DNA of 6,919 nucleotides from Acidithiobacillus ferruginosus (GTDB lineage: Bacteria; Pseudomonadota; Gammaproteobacteria; Acidithiobacillales; Acidithiobacillaceae): NCBI RefSeq assembly GCF_018854495.1, contig NZ_JABBDR010000074.1, positions 1-6,919 on the forward strand, read 5' to 3'. Below are positions 1 through 6,179 of the stretch, piece by piece. The notes below the pieces were generated by a model. That model saw nothing but the letters and a program-made list of their open reading frames with translations. It was not told the origin of the DNA and did no database searches. Numbering within the stretch: the first letter of the stretch is position 1; the number at the start of each line of letters is the position of its first letter. Position numbers and translations under genes: made by a program.

Positions 1-2302
1 CGCGGACTTGCTGGCGGATATCGTTTTCGAGATGGCTGAACGACGCCCCGCCGATGCGGTTGACCGTCCCCTTGAAACAGCGCTCCACCACCATCTGATC
101 CAGACCGAGCGCCTCGAAGAGCTGGGTGCTGCGGTACGATGCCAGGGTGGAAATTCCCATTTTTGAGAGGATCTTATAGAGGCCCTTGTCGATGCCCTTG
201 CGATAATTTTCCAGTGCCTTGAGAGCCGTCACCGGCTGGCTGAAGGCGTGCCGTTCGGCCAGGCTGCGGATGATGGCATAGCTCAGGTAGGGGTAGACGG
301 CAGTGGCGCCATAACCGATCAGGGTGGCGAACTGGTGGGGATCGCGGGCATGGGCCGTGGCTGCCACGATGTTGCAGCGGGTGCGCAGGCCGGCATCGAT
401 GAGGGCATGGTGGACGGCACCTACCGCCATCAGCGCCGGGATGTAGAGCCGGTCACGCTCCAGGGCGTGATCCGAGAGCACCAGGATGACGGCTCCGTGC
501 CGCACCGCCTCGATGACCGCCTCGCAGAGGGCCTCGATGGCTCCTCCCAGATTGCTGTCCGCAGCGGAATAGCAGAGATCGAAGGTCTGGCTGCGGAAGG
601 CGGGTTCTGTGTGGCTGGTGAGGGCGCTGAAAATGGCATCGGAGAGCACCGGGGAGTGTACCTCGATGCGCCGGGCATATTGGGGACGCTCGGCAAACAG
701 ATTGCTTTCGCTGCCGATGACCGTGTTGAGGGACATCACCAGCGCTTCGCGCAGGGGATCTATGGGGGGGTTGGTGACCTGGGCGAACTGCTGTCGGAAA
801 TAATCGGCGATGTGCCTGGTCTGTCGCGACAGGACCGCCATGGGGGTATCGTCACCCATGGAACCGACGGCCTCCTGGGCACCCTCGGCGAGGACGCGGA
901 TCACCTGGTCTTCTTCCTCAAAGCTGACGCCAAAGGCCTTTTCACTGACCAGCAGGTCGTTCACCGGCAATGCGGGGGTAGCAGCCTGGTCGTCGCTGTC
1001 GAGATGTTCGGCATACAGATCCAGCCATTCCCGGTAGGGGTGGCTGTTCTGGATTTGCGCGTCGATGTCCGCCGACTCCAGAAATTTGCCCGTGGCCATA
1101 TCCACCGCCACCAGTTGTCCCGGCCCGACCCGACCCTGCACGACGATGTCGCGGTGATCGTAGTCGAAGACTCCCACTTCGGAGGCGATGTTGATGATCC
1201 GGTCTTTGGTGATGACATAGCGGGCCGGACGCAGACCGTTGCGATCCAGTGCGCAGGCCGCGATGCGTCCGGTGTTGAGCACCAGTCCGGCGGGGCCGTC
1301 CCAGGCCTCCATGCGCATGGAGTGATATTCGTAGAAGGCACGCAGGGCGGGTTCAATGCGCGGGACATTATGCCAGGCGGGCGGCACCAGCAGGCGGATG
1401 GCCTTGAAAAAGTCCATGCCGCCCTGCACCAGCAGTTCCAGCATGTTGTCGAGACTGAAGGAGTCACTGCCGCCGCCCACCGCCGGCAGCACTTCCGCCA
1501 TGGGTAACAGGTCGGATTGGAGCTGCGCCTCGCGGGCCCTGGCCCACAGGCGGTTGCCCTGCACGGTATTCAACTCGCCATTGTGGGCGAGGATGCGGAA
1601 GGGCTGGCACAGCCGCCATTCCGGCCAGGTATTGGTGGAAAAACGCTGGTGGTAGGTGACGAGGGCGGAGGCGAAGCGCGGGTCGCGGAGGTCGGGGTAA
1701 AAAACCGGGAGATTTTCCGGCAATACCATGCCTTTGTAGCCGATGACCTGAGAGGAGCAGGTCACTGCAAAAAAGCTGCCTTCGTCGGCAAAGCGTTTTT
1801 CTACCCGCCGCCGCAAGCGGTAGAGGAGGCGCTCCCGGTCGTCCGTATCCATATCGTCGGGGAGGCCCACAAAAGCCTGCCAGACTCCCGGCAGACTTTG
1901 CAGGGCTTCTTCACCACAGGCGCCAAGGTCGGTGGGTACCTCGCGCCAGCCCAGGCAGTGCAGTCCGAGATCTTCCGCTTCAGCACCCAGGGCTGCTCGA
2001 ATAGCCTTTGCAACTGCTTCGTCCCGAGGCAGGAAAAACTGACCGATACCAAAGTGTGTACCGAGCGTGATGCCCTGTCCGGCCGCGATGGCGCGGAAAA
2101 AGGCCTCCGGCATCTGCACCAGCAGGCCGCAACCGTCGCCGCTTTTGCCGTCGGCGGCTATGGCGCCGCGGTGGGTGAGCCGCGCCAATGAGACGATGGC
2201 CGTCGCGACGATGGCGTGACTGGCCTGGTTGTCCATCTGGGCAATCAGCCCGAAGCCACAGGAGTCCCGTTCAAAATCGGAGGAGCATAAGCTTTGCGTC
2301 AT
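1..2302 (-). CDS. gltB: Glutamate synthase (NADPH) large subunit, N-terminal 767 residues (partial, runs off window edge)
   Basis: Large (alpha) subunit of bacterial glutamate synthase: it releases ammonia from glutamine and adds it to 2-oxoglutarate to give glutamate, working with the FeS/FAD subunit GltD in the cytoplasm. The frame is open from ATG 2302 to base 1 without a stop. Residues 11-20 read ERDSCGFGLI, so Cys15 is the class II amidotransferase nucleophile and a 14-residue propeptide is presumably removed. Other glutaminase motifs are THRGA (43-47), DGKSGDGCGLL (51-61), HQRFSTNTWP (218-227) and LAHNGELNT (238-246). GSDSFSLDNMLELL (278-291) and WDGPAG (334-339) follow. The central domain, roughly 440-730, contains GQEAVGSMGDDTP-like and NPPIDPLREA (511-520) sequences. 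The segment KGLYKILSKMGIST (706-719) leads into the FMN/synthase domain, which is mostly outside. The family is about 1,480-1,550 aa, so about half is present. The start is supported by an AGGTGA site 4 nt upstream and by alignment to E. coli GltB from memory. Confidence 0.97.
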   Translation of the reverse strand, partial: MTQSLCSSDFERDSCGFGLIAQMDNQASHAIVATAIVSLARLTHRGAIAADGKSGDGCGLLVQMPEAFFRAIAAGQGITLGTHFGIGQFFLPRDEAVAKAIRAALGAEAEDLGLHCLGWREVPTDLGACGEEALQSLPGVWQAFVGLPDDMDTDDRERLLYRLRRRVEKRFADEGSFFAVTCSSQVIGYKGMVLPENLPVFYPDLRDPRFASALVTYHQRFSTNTWPEWRLCQPFRILAHNGELNTVQGNRLWARAREAQLQSDLLPMAEVLPAVGGGSDSFSLDNMLELLVQGGMDFFKAIRLLVPPAWHNVPRIEPALRAFYEYHSMRMEAWDGPAGLVLNTGRIAACALDRNGLRPARYVITKDRIINIASEVGVFDYDHRDIVVQGRVGPGQLVAVDMATGKFLESADIDAQIQNSHPYREWLDLYAEHLDSDDQAATPALPVNDLLVSEKAFGVSFEEEDQVIRVLAEGAQEAVGSMGDDTPMAVLSRQTRHIADYFRQQFAQVTNPPIDPLREALVMSLNTVIGSESNLFAERPQYARRIEVHSPVLSDAIFSALTSHTEPAFRSQTFDLCYSAADSNLGGAIEALCEAVIEAVRHGAVILVLSDHALERDRLYIPALMAVGAVHHALIDAGLRTRCNIVAATAHARDPHQFATLIGYGATAVYPYLSYAIIRSLAERHAFSQPVTALKALENYRKGIDKGLYKILSKMGISTLASYRSTQLFEALGLDQMVVERCFKGTVNRIGGASFSHLENDIRQQVR

Positions 2303-2306
2303 ATCG

Positions 2307-2312
2307 TCACCT
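2307..2312 (-). promoter_or_regulatory. Ribosome binding site of gltB
   Basis: AGGTGA ends 4 nt before ATG 2302 and matches the AGGAGGTGA complement of the 16S rRNA 3' end at the register expected for that spacing. It supports the short 14-residue propeptide start. No longer in-frame N-terminus with a comparable site was noticed. Confidence 0.6.
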
Positions 2313-2357
2313 GGTCGTCACATCACCCTGTCGCCGGACTGCAAAGCAGGGCCGGGC

Positions 2358-2386
2358 ATTATAACGCGCTCATGGGTACCATCCAA
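2358..2386 (-). promoter_or_regulatory. Sigma70-type promoter for gltB
   Basis: On the minus strand the -35 element TTGGAT (2386-2381, 3 of 6 consensus bases) is followed by a 17-nt spacer and a perfect -10 element TATAAT (2363-2358). Transcription would start near 2351, giving a leader of about 48 nt before the gltB ATG. The location in the only sizeable spacer ahead of gltB, plus the perfect -10, makes this the best promoter in the window. It implies that gltB can be transcribed independently of the upstream aroB-thyX-dgt unit. The weak -35 would fit a promoter helped by an activator (inference). Confidence 0.65.
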
Positions 2387-2400
2387 GGGTGCGAATGGAT

Positions 2401-2413
2401 CATTCCCGGAATG
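2401..2413. repeat. 13-bp perfect palindrome upstream of the gltB promoter
   Basis: CATTCCCGGAATG reads as CATTCC-C-GGAATG, two perfect 6-bp arms around a single central base. It lies 14 bp upstream of the gltB -35 element, centred about 56 bp before the predicted transcription start. That is a usual place for an activator or repressor site. With a one-base spacer it is better suited to protein binding than to an RNA hairpin, and no T-run follows, so it is not a terminator. The regulator is unknown. Confidence 0.4.
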
Positions 2414-2442
2414 TCGTCGGGGCCGGATGGGCAAGGGGGGGT

Positions 2443-3615
2443 TCAGGCCTCGCCGTGCGGGTCAAACAGGCGGTCATACTCGGCGATGGCAAAGCGGTCG
2501 GTCATGCCCGCGACGTAATCGGCAACGACACGTGCCTGAGGCTTCTTCGTGCCGCCGCATGTGTTGATGCGCAGTTGGTATTTCAGTGGCAGCAGCCGCG
2601 GATCTTCGAGCAGGGTATGGAACAGCTTGCGTACCAGGCGCTTGGCTTTTTCCGCCTGACGGTGCACCCGGGGGTGGCGATACATGCGCTGAAAGAGAAA
2701 GCGTTTGAGGGTGGCGACTTCGTGGGCGATGGCCGGACTATGGGCGGCGAGCGGCTGCGACGCGGCCCGCACTTCCGCTATGGTGGTGACGCCTTCGGCC
2801 GCGATGCGGCGCCGGGTCTCACTGACCAGATCGTGGATGAGCAGATTGATGAGGCGGCGGCCCGTTTCGTGACGCAAGATGGTCGCGGAAGCGTCGGGAA
2901 AGCGTTGCTGCACCTCGGCGAAAATCGTCCCGTACAAAGTGCTGGCGCAGAGCTCTTCGCGGTCCAGCAGACCGGCGCGCAGGCCATCATCGATATCATG
3001 GTTGTTATAGGCGATCTCATCGGCGAGATTGGTGATCTGCGCCTCCAGGCTGGGCTGGGAGCCCCGCAGAAAGCGTTCACCCACGTCGCCCAGGTCGGAG
3101 GCTTTATTTTTGGCGCAATGCTTGAGAATACCCTCGCGGGTTTCGAAGGTCAGGTTCAGGCCTGGAAAGTCGCCGTAGCGCTTTTCCAGATGGTCCACGA
3201 TTCGCAGGGACTGGATGTTATGCTCGAAACCGCCGAGGTCGGCCATGCATTCCTGCAGGGCATCCTGTCCGGCATGGCCAAAAGGGGTATGACCCAGATC
3301 GTGGGCCAGGGCGATGGCTTCGACCAGATCCTCGTTCAAGGCCAACTGGCGGGCGATGGCGCGCCCCACCTGTCCGACTTCCAGGCTGTGGGTGAGGCGG
3401 GTGCGGTAGAGATCCCCCTCGTGATTCACAAAGACCTGGGTCTTGTATTCCAGACGGCGGAACGCGCCGGAATGAATGACCCGGTCGCGGTCGCGCTGAA
3501 AGGCGCTGCGACCGGCGGGCGGCTCCTCTGCGTGTTTGCGGCCATGGCTCTGCGCGGGGTCGGCGGCGTATGGTGCCAAGCCCCCGGGCTGGCCCGGAGA
3601 GGCCAGGTCAGGCAT
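2443..3615 (-). CDS. dgt: Deoxyguanosinetriphosphate triphosphohydrolase-like protein (HD-domain dNTPase)
   Basis: Member of the HD-superfamily dNTP triphosphohydrolases, which split dGTP (and in many members other dNTPs) into the deoxynucleoside and tripolyphosphate; cytosolic and metal dependent. The 390-aa product is the usual size for the shorter dGTPase-like subfamily. The metal site is visible: His76 in RTRLTHSLEV (71-80), His105-Asp106 in AHDLGHTPFGH (104-114), and Asp199 in NLADEIAYNNHDIDDG (196-211). Also typical are RDRDRVIHSGAFRRLEYKTQVF near 41-62, NLTFETREGILKH (154-166) and the C-terminal DYVAGMTDRFAIAEYDRLF (366-384). ATG 3615 is chosen because it overlaps the thyX stop by 8 nt; the nearest Shine-Dalgarno-like AGGA (3630-3627) is 11 nt away, so initiation may rely on coupling. 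A TTG at codon 13 is an alternative start, and a longer reading to 3753 lies inside thyX and is not family-like. Substrate preference cannot be told from sequence. Confidence 0.93.
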   Translation of the reverse strand: MPDLASPGQPGGLAPYAADPAQSHGRKHAEEPPAGRSAFQRDRDRVIHSGAFRRLEYKTQVFVNHEGDLYRTRLTHSLEVGQVGRAIARQLALNEDLVEAIALAHDLGHTPFGHAGQDALQECMADLGGFEHNIQSLRIVDHLEKRYGDFPGLNLTFETREGILKHCAKNKASDLGDVGERFLRGSQPSLEAQITNLADEIAYNNHDIDDGLRAGLLDREELCASTLYGTIFAEVQQRFPDASATILRHETGRRLINLLIHDLVSETRRRIAAEGVTTIAEVRAASQPLAAHSPAIAHEVATLKRFLFQRMYRHPRVHRQAEKAKRLVRKLFHTLLEDPRLLPLKYQLRINTCGGTKKPQARVVADYVAGMTDRFAIAEYDRLFDPHGEA

Positions 3616-4447
3616 GCCCGGACGATTCCTGCAGCGCGGCACCGGCCGCGGATTCGTCCAGCACCCGCTGCATGGTTTCGGCGAGTAGCGGCAGGCGCGC
3701 GGCGAACAGCGCAAAGGCCGCATCGGCATACTCGCGAATTTCATACTGGGCATCCTGCTTGCGCCGCAGTTTGAAAAAATTCATCAGGCTGCGGAAGTTG
3801 ACCGTCCAGTAGACGTCCGAGTAGGTGGCGACCGGCATCACATTGCGCAGCAGTTCGCGGGCCCGGCCACGGTAAGGGTCGCGCCCACCCTCTTTGGGCG
3901 CCAGTTCACCGCGTTCGCGCGCACCGTCAATGCGGCTGCATGCCGCGCTATATTGTTTCTCATACCAGGCGAAGAGTTGCGCCATCAGCGCTTCATATTC
4001 GTCCATGGCAGCCTCATCCAAAACCGCAAAGCCATCCACCGTGCGCGCGGAGACATCGGGCACGTAGGCGACGGAGATGGGCTTGCGATAACGCATGGAA
4101 AACTCGTTCCAACTGGAAACGCGGTGTTTGACCCACTGGCGCAGCACGAAAATCGGCGCGATGAAGCGGAAACGGAAATAGACGGTCTCGAAGGGGGTGC
4201 CATGCTGATCGCGCAGCAACTGGTAAAGCAGGGCGCGGTCGCGATCCGTAAATTCGTGCCCATTGGCGAGGCGCTGGTTGGTGGTGCTGATGCGCGCGGT
4301 GTTGATGATGGTGGCTTCGTCACCCCAGGTTTCCTCCAGTTCGATGAAGCCGAAGTTGCCGATGCGGCGGGTACCGCCGGGATTGAGTGCGCTACGCTGA
4401 GCCATTTCCTCCCGCAATTCCGCGGTCGCCTTGTTGATTTCATGCAT
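3608..4447 (-). CDS. thyX: FAD-dependent thymidylate synthase
   Basis: Converts dUMP to dTMP using methylenetetrahydrofolate and NADPH with FAD as hydride carrier; the non-homologous alternative to ThyA, acting as a homotetramer in the cytosol. The 279-aa product has the conserved order of ThyX elements: GFIELEETWGDEATIINTARIS (33-54), the QHGTPFE segment (81-87) where nucleotide-binding residues lie, FVLRQWVKHRVSSWNEFSMRY (100-120) carrying the signature, and NFRSLMNFFKLR (217-228) followed by AQYEIREYA (233-241). The signature, normally RHR-X7-S, reads Lys107-His108-Arg109-X7-Ser117, so the first Arg is Lys. An N-terminal extension of about 30 residues precedes the core. ATG 4447 is chosen over longer readings (to 4672) because those lie within aroB, ATG 4447 has GGAG 7 nt upstream, and its overlap with the aroB stop is typical of coupled genes. 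It overlaps dgt downstream by 8 nt. Confidence 0.95.
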   Translation of the reverse strand: MHEINKATAELREEMAQRSALNPGGTRRIGNFGFIELEETWGDEATIINTARISTTNQRLANGHEFTDRDRALLYQLLRDQHGTPFETVYFRFRFIAPIFVLRQWVKHRVSSWNEFSMRYRKPISVAYVPDVSARTVDGFAVLDEAAMDEYEALMAQLFAWYEKQYSAACSRIDGARERGELAPKEGGRDPYRGRARELLRNVMPVATYSDVYWTVNFRSLMNFFKLRRKQDAQYEIREYADAAFALFAARLPLLAETMQRVLDESAAGAALQESSGHA

Positions 4448-5534
4448 GTCCGTGCTCCATGAACGCCTGAAGGGTTTGAGTGACAGCGGCCGGGGGAACA
4501 TCTCCGGTGATGACCGCACTCCCGATGCCGCGCAGCAGGATGAAGCGCACCCGCCCCTCCTCCGCTTTCTTGTCGACGCGCATGAAGCCGAGATAGTCGG
4601 CGACAGGGAGCGCCGGGGCCAGGGTGGGCAATCCGGTGGCTTTGACAAGGGCGTAGATGCGATCCTGCTCACTTTCCCGGATCAGATCCAGGCGCCGCGA
4701 CAGATCCGCCGCCATGACCATGCCGATGGCCACCGCCTCACCATGCAGGTACTGGCCGTAGCCCGTTGCCGCCTCGATGGCGTGCCCAAAGGTGTGACCA
4801 AGGTTGAGAATGGCCCGCAGCCCGCCTTCCAGTTCGTCGCGCGCCACGATATCCGCCTTGTCCTTGCAGGAGTGCCGGATCACTTTGGTCAGGGCGTCCG
4901 GCTCCCGGGCCAGCACCGCATCCATGTGATCTTCGAGCCAGGAGAAAAAGCCCTGATCGTTGATAAGGCCATATTTGATCACTTCTGCCAGGCCCGAACG
5001 GAATTCCCGTTCGGGCAGGCTGTCCAGGGTGTCGGTGTCGGCGATCACTGCCTGCGGCTGGTAAAAAGCGCCGATCATGTTCTTGCCGAGCGGGTGGTTG
5101 ACCCCGGTCTTGCCGCCAACCGAGGAGTCCACCATGGCGAGCAGGGTGGTCGGCACCTGAATGTAGGCGACCCCCCGCTGATAGACCGCCGCGGCAAAAC
5201 CGGTGATGTCCCCCACGACCCCGCCGCCGAGGGCGCACAAGGTACAATCGCGACCGTACCCTGCGCTCAACAGGCGTCCGGCGATTTCCTGGATGTTGTC
5301 CAGGGATTTGCTCTCTTCGCCGGCTGGCAGGATGATGGTCAGCGACGGCTTGTCCAGGGCCTTGAGGGTCTTTTGCAGAGTCTCCAGATAGAGGGGCGCG
5401 ACATTGCTGTCCGTGACGACCGCCACGGGGCCTTTGCTCAGAGCAGGCGCAAAGAGCGAGGGGTCGGCGAGAATGCCTGTGCCGGTGTGAATAGGGTAAC
5501 TGCGCTGACCCAGATCGACGCAAAGACTACGCAT
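4440..5534 (-). CDS. aroB: 3-dehydroquinate synthase
   Basis: Second step of the shikimate pathway: converts DAHP to 3-dehydroquinate with NAD and a divalent metal, in the cytosol. The 364-aa length is normal. The N-terminus MRSLCVDLGQRSYPIHTG matches the family start. The NAD-binding GGGVVGDITGFAAA spans 103-116, followed by VPTTLLAMVDSSVGGKTGVN (127-146), which includes the conserved active-site Lys142, and KNMIGAFYQP (151-160). Metal ligands are Glu184 in LAEVIKYG, His247 in NLGHTFGHAIE (244-254) and His264 in LHGEAVAIGM (263-272). The C-terminal DKKAEEGRVRFILLRGIG fits as well. The Shine-Dalgarno is weak (AAGAG about 8 nt before ATG 5534). It follows aroK after 105 nt and overlaps thyX by 8 nt, so it probably heads or continues the aroB-thyX-dgt transcript. 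No key residue is missing. Confidence 0.98.
   Translation of the reverse strand: MRSLCVDLGQRSYPIHTGTGILADPSLFAPALSKGPVAVVTDSNVAPLYLETLQKTLKALDKPSLTIILPAGEESKSLDNIQEIAGRLLSAGYGRDCTLCALGGGVVGDITGFAAAVYQRGVAYIQVPTTLLAMVDSSVGGKTGVNHPLGKNMIGAFYQPQAVIADTDTLDSLPEREFRSGLAEVIKYGLINDQGFFSWLEDHMDAVLAREPDALTKVIRHSCKDKADIVARDELEGGLRAILNLGHTFGHAIEAATGYGQYLHGEAVAIGMVMAADLSRRLDLIRESEQDRIYALVKATGLPTLAPALPVADYLGFMRVDKKAEEGRVRFILLRGIGSAVITGDVPPAAVTQTLQAFMEHGHA
4455..4458 (-). promoter_or_regulatory. Ribosome binding site of thyX
   Basis: GGAG lies 7 nt before ATG 4447, inside the last codons of aroB. It decides between this start and the overlapping ATG at 4443, which opens a different frame (152 codons, not ThyX-like). 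Confidence 0.55.
4992..5016. repeat. Perfect 10-bp inverted repeat with 5-nt loop inside aroB
   Basis: GCCCGAACGG, a 5-nt loop AATTC, then CCGTTCGGGC form a perfect stem on either strand; allowing an asymmetric internal loop, three further G/C pairs (GCC/GGC) extend it. It falls in the codons for the conserved PEREFRSGLAEV region of aroB. No T-run follows on the minus strand, so it is not a standard terminator. It would form a stable mRNA hairpin; whether it has a role or is a by-product of codon choice is unknown. Confidence 0.6.
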
Positions 5535-5567
5535 GGTGTGTTTTCTCTTATGGACCGGTTATGCCCC

Positions 5568-5596
5568 ATTGTTGTGGTTCTTTTGCGTTGAGGCAA
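5568..5596 (-). promoter_or_regulatory. Weak candidate promoter ahead of aroB
   Basis: In the 105-nt spacer between aroK and aroB the minus strand has TTGCCT (5596-5591, 4 of 6 to the -35 consensus), a 17-nt spacer and AACAAT (5573-5568, 4 of 6 to the -10 consensus), leaving about 27 nt before the aroB ATG. The match is modest and could be chance. The spacer shows no terminator, so read-through from pilQ-aroK is equally plausible. Confidence 0.25.
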
Positions 5597-5639
5597 GTGC
5601 GCCGCGCCATTGTGGTCATTTGGCGCCGGTTTGACCCCT

Positions 5640-6179
5640 CTATCCCCGGCCGGGGGGGTGCCCTGCCCGCTGCTGGAGATGGCGCAGTATCCGGCGCAGA
5701 ACCTGATCCGAGCGCAGACCGTCTCCCACCACCCGCCAGTGTGCAGTCTCCCGGTACAGGGTATTACGCTGCTCCGCCAGTGTTTTCAGACGGCAATCGA
5801 GGTCCGTATTTTGCAGCAGTGGGCGGTTGCGGTCATGGCGAATACGTCTGAGTTGCTCGTCGACGCTGACATCCAGATGAATGACCTGGCCCATTTGCCG
5901 CAGATGATGTCGATTGGCCGGGTCGAGTATGGCACCGCCGCCGGTGGCGAGTACCATCGGTTCGCTCCAGGTGGAGAGGTCGGCGATGATTTTGCGTTCC
6001 CGTTCACGGAAACCCGATTCCCCCTCGATCTCAAAAATGGTGGGAATATCCACCCCCGTATGATGGACGATGAGCGCGTCGCTATCCACATAAGGAAGAC
6101 GCAAGCGGGCGGCCAGAAGCCGCCCGATGGTCGATTTGCCCGATCCCATGGGACCGATGAGGATGATGCTGCCGGTCAT
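5640..6179 (-). CDS. aroK: Shikimate kinase
   Basis: Phosphorylates shikimate at O-3 using ATP, the fifth step of chorismate synthesis; cytosolic NMP-kinase-fold protein. The 179-aa length is normal. The Walker A loop GPMGSGKST spans residues 9-17. Shikimate-binding residues expected in the family are present: Asp34 in VDSDALI (31-37), Arg58 in GFRERE (56-61), the Gly triplet ATGGGA (78-83) and Arg138 in AEQRNTLYRE (135-144). The lid segment RNRPLL (117-122) carries the ATP/phosphate-contacting arginines. ATG 6179 overlaps the pilQ stop as ATGA, the standard coupled layout, and there is no strong Shine-Dalgarno beyond GGGA close to the start. The C-terminal tail AGHPPGRG is encoded over a C7 run followed by the palindrome CCCCGGCCGGGG next to the TAG stop. 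That is a slippery stretch where sequencing or replication error could alter the last few residues only. Confidence 0.97.
   Translation of the reverse strand: MTGSIILIGPMGSGKSTIGRLLAARLRLPYVDSDALIVHHTGVDIPTIFEIEGESGFRERERKIIADLSTWSEPMVLATGGGAILDPANRHHLRQMGQVIHLDVSVDEQLRRIRHDRNRPLLQNTDLDCRLKTLAEQRNTLYRETAHWRVVGDGLRSDQVLRRILRHLQQRAGHPPGRG

Noticed and set aside
248..1507. 419-codon open frame on the plus strand
   Set aside because: Exactly antisense to gltB, whose minus-strand frame is open throughout and full of glutamate synthase motifs. The plus-strand translation has no recognisable domain and arises from GC-rich codon bias.
1517..2191. 224-codon plus-strand open frame
   Set aside because: Antisense shadow of the gltB glutaminase domain; no motif and no ribosome binding site noticed.
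2389..3774. 461-codon plus-strand open frame, longer than the gene opposite it
   Set aside because: Covers dgt antisense; the minus-strand product has the full HD metal site, while this one is Gly/Ala/Val-rich with no family resemblance.
3985..4443. Minus-strand 152-codon frame starting at the second ATG of CATGCATGA at the aroB/thyX junction
   Set aside because: It sits at an ATGA overlap with aroB, which looks gene-like, but it reads thyX out of frame and gives a Ser/Pro/Arg-rich product with no motif.
4448..4672. Longer N-terminus for ThyX starting at 4672
   Set aside because: The extra 75 residues are Ser/Arg/Pro-rich and lie inside aroB; ATG 4447 has a good ribosome binding site.
4431..5591. 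386-codon plus-strand open frame
   Set aside because: Antisense of aroB, which is complete and has all catalytic residues.
5644..5658. CCCCGGCCGGGG palindrome and G7 run at the end of aroK, considered as a terminator
   Set aside because: Stem of only 4 bp around a GGCC loop and no T-run on the minus strand.
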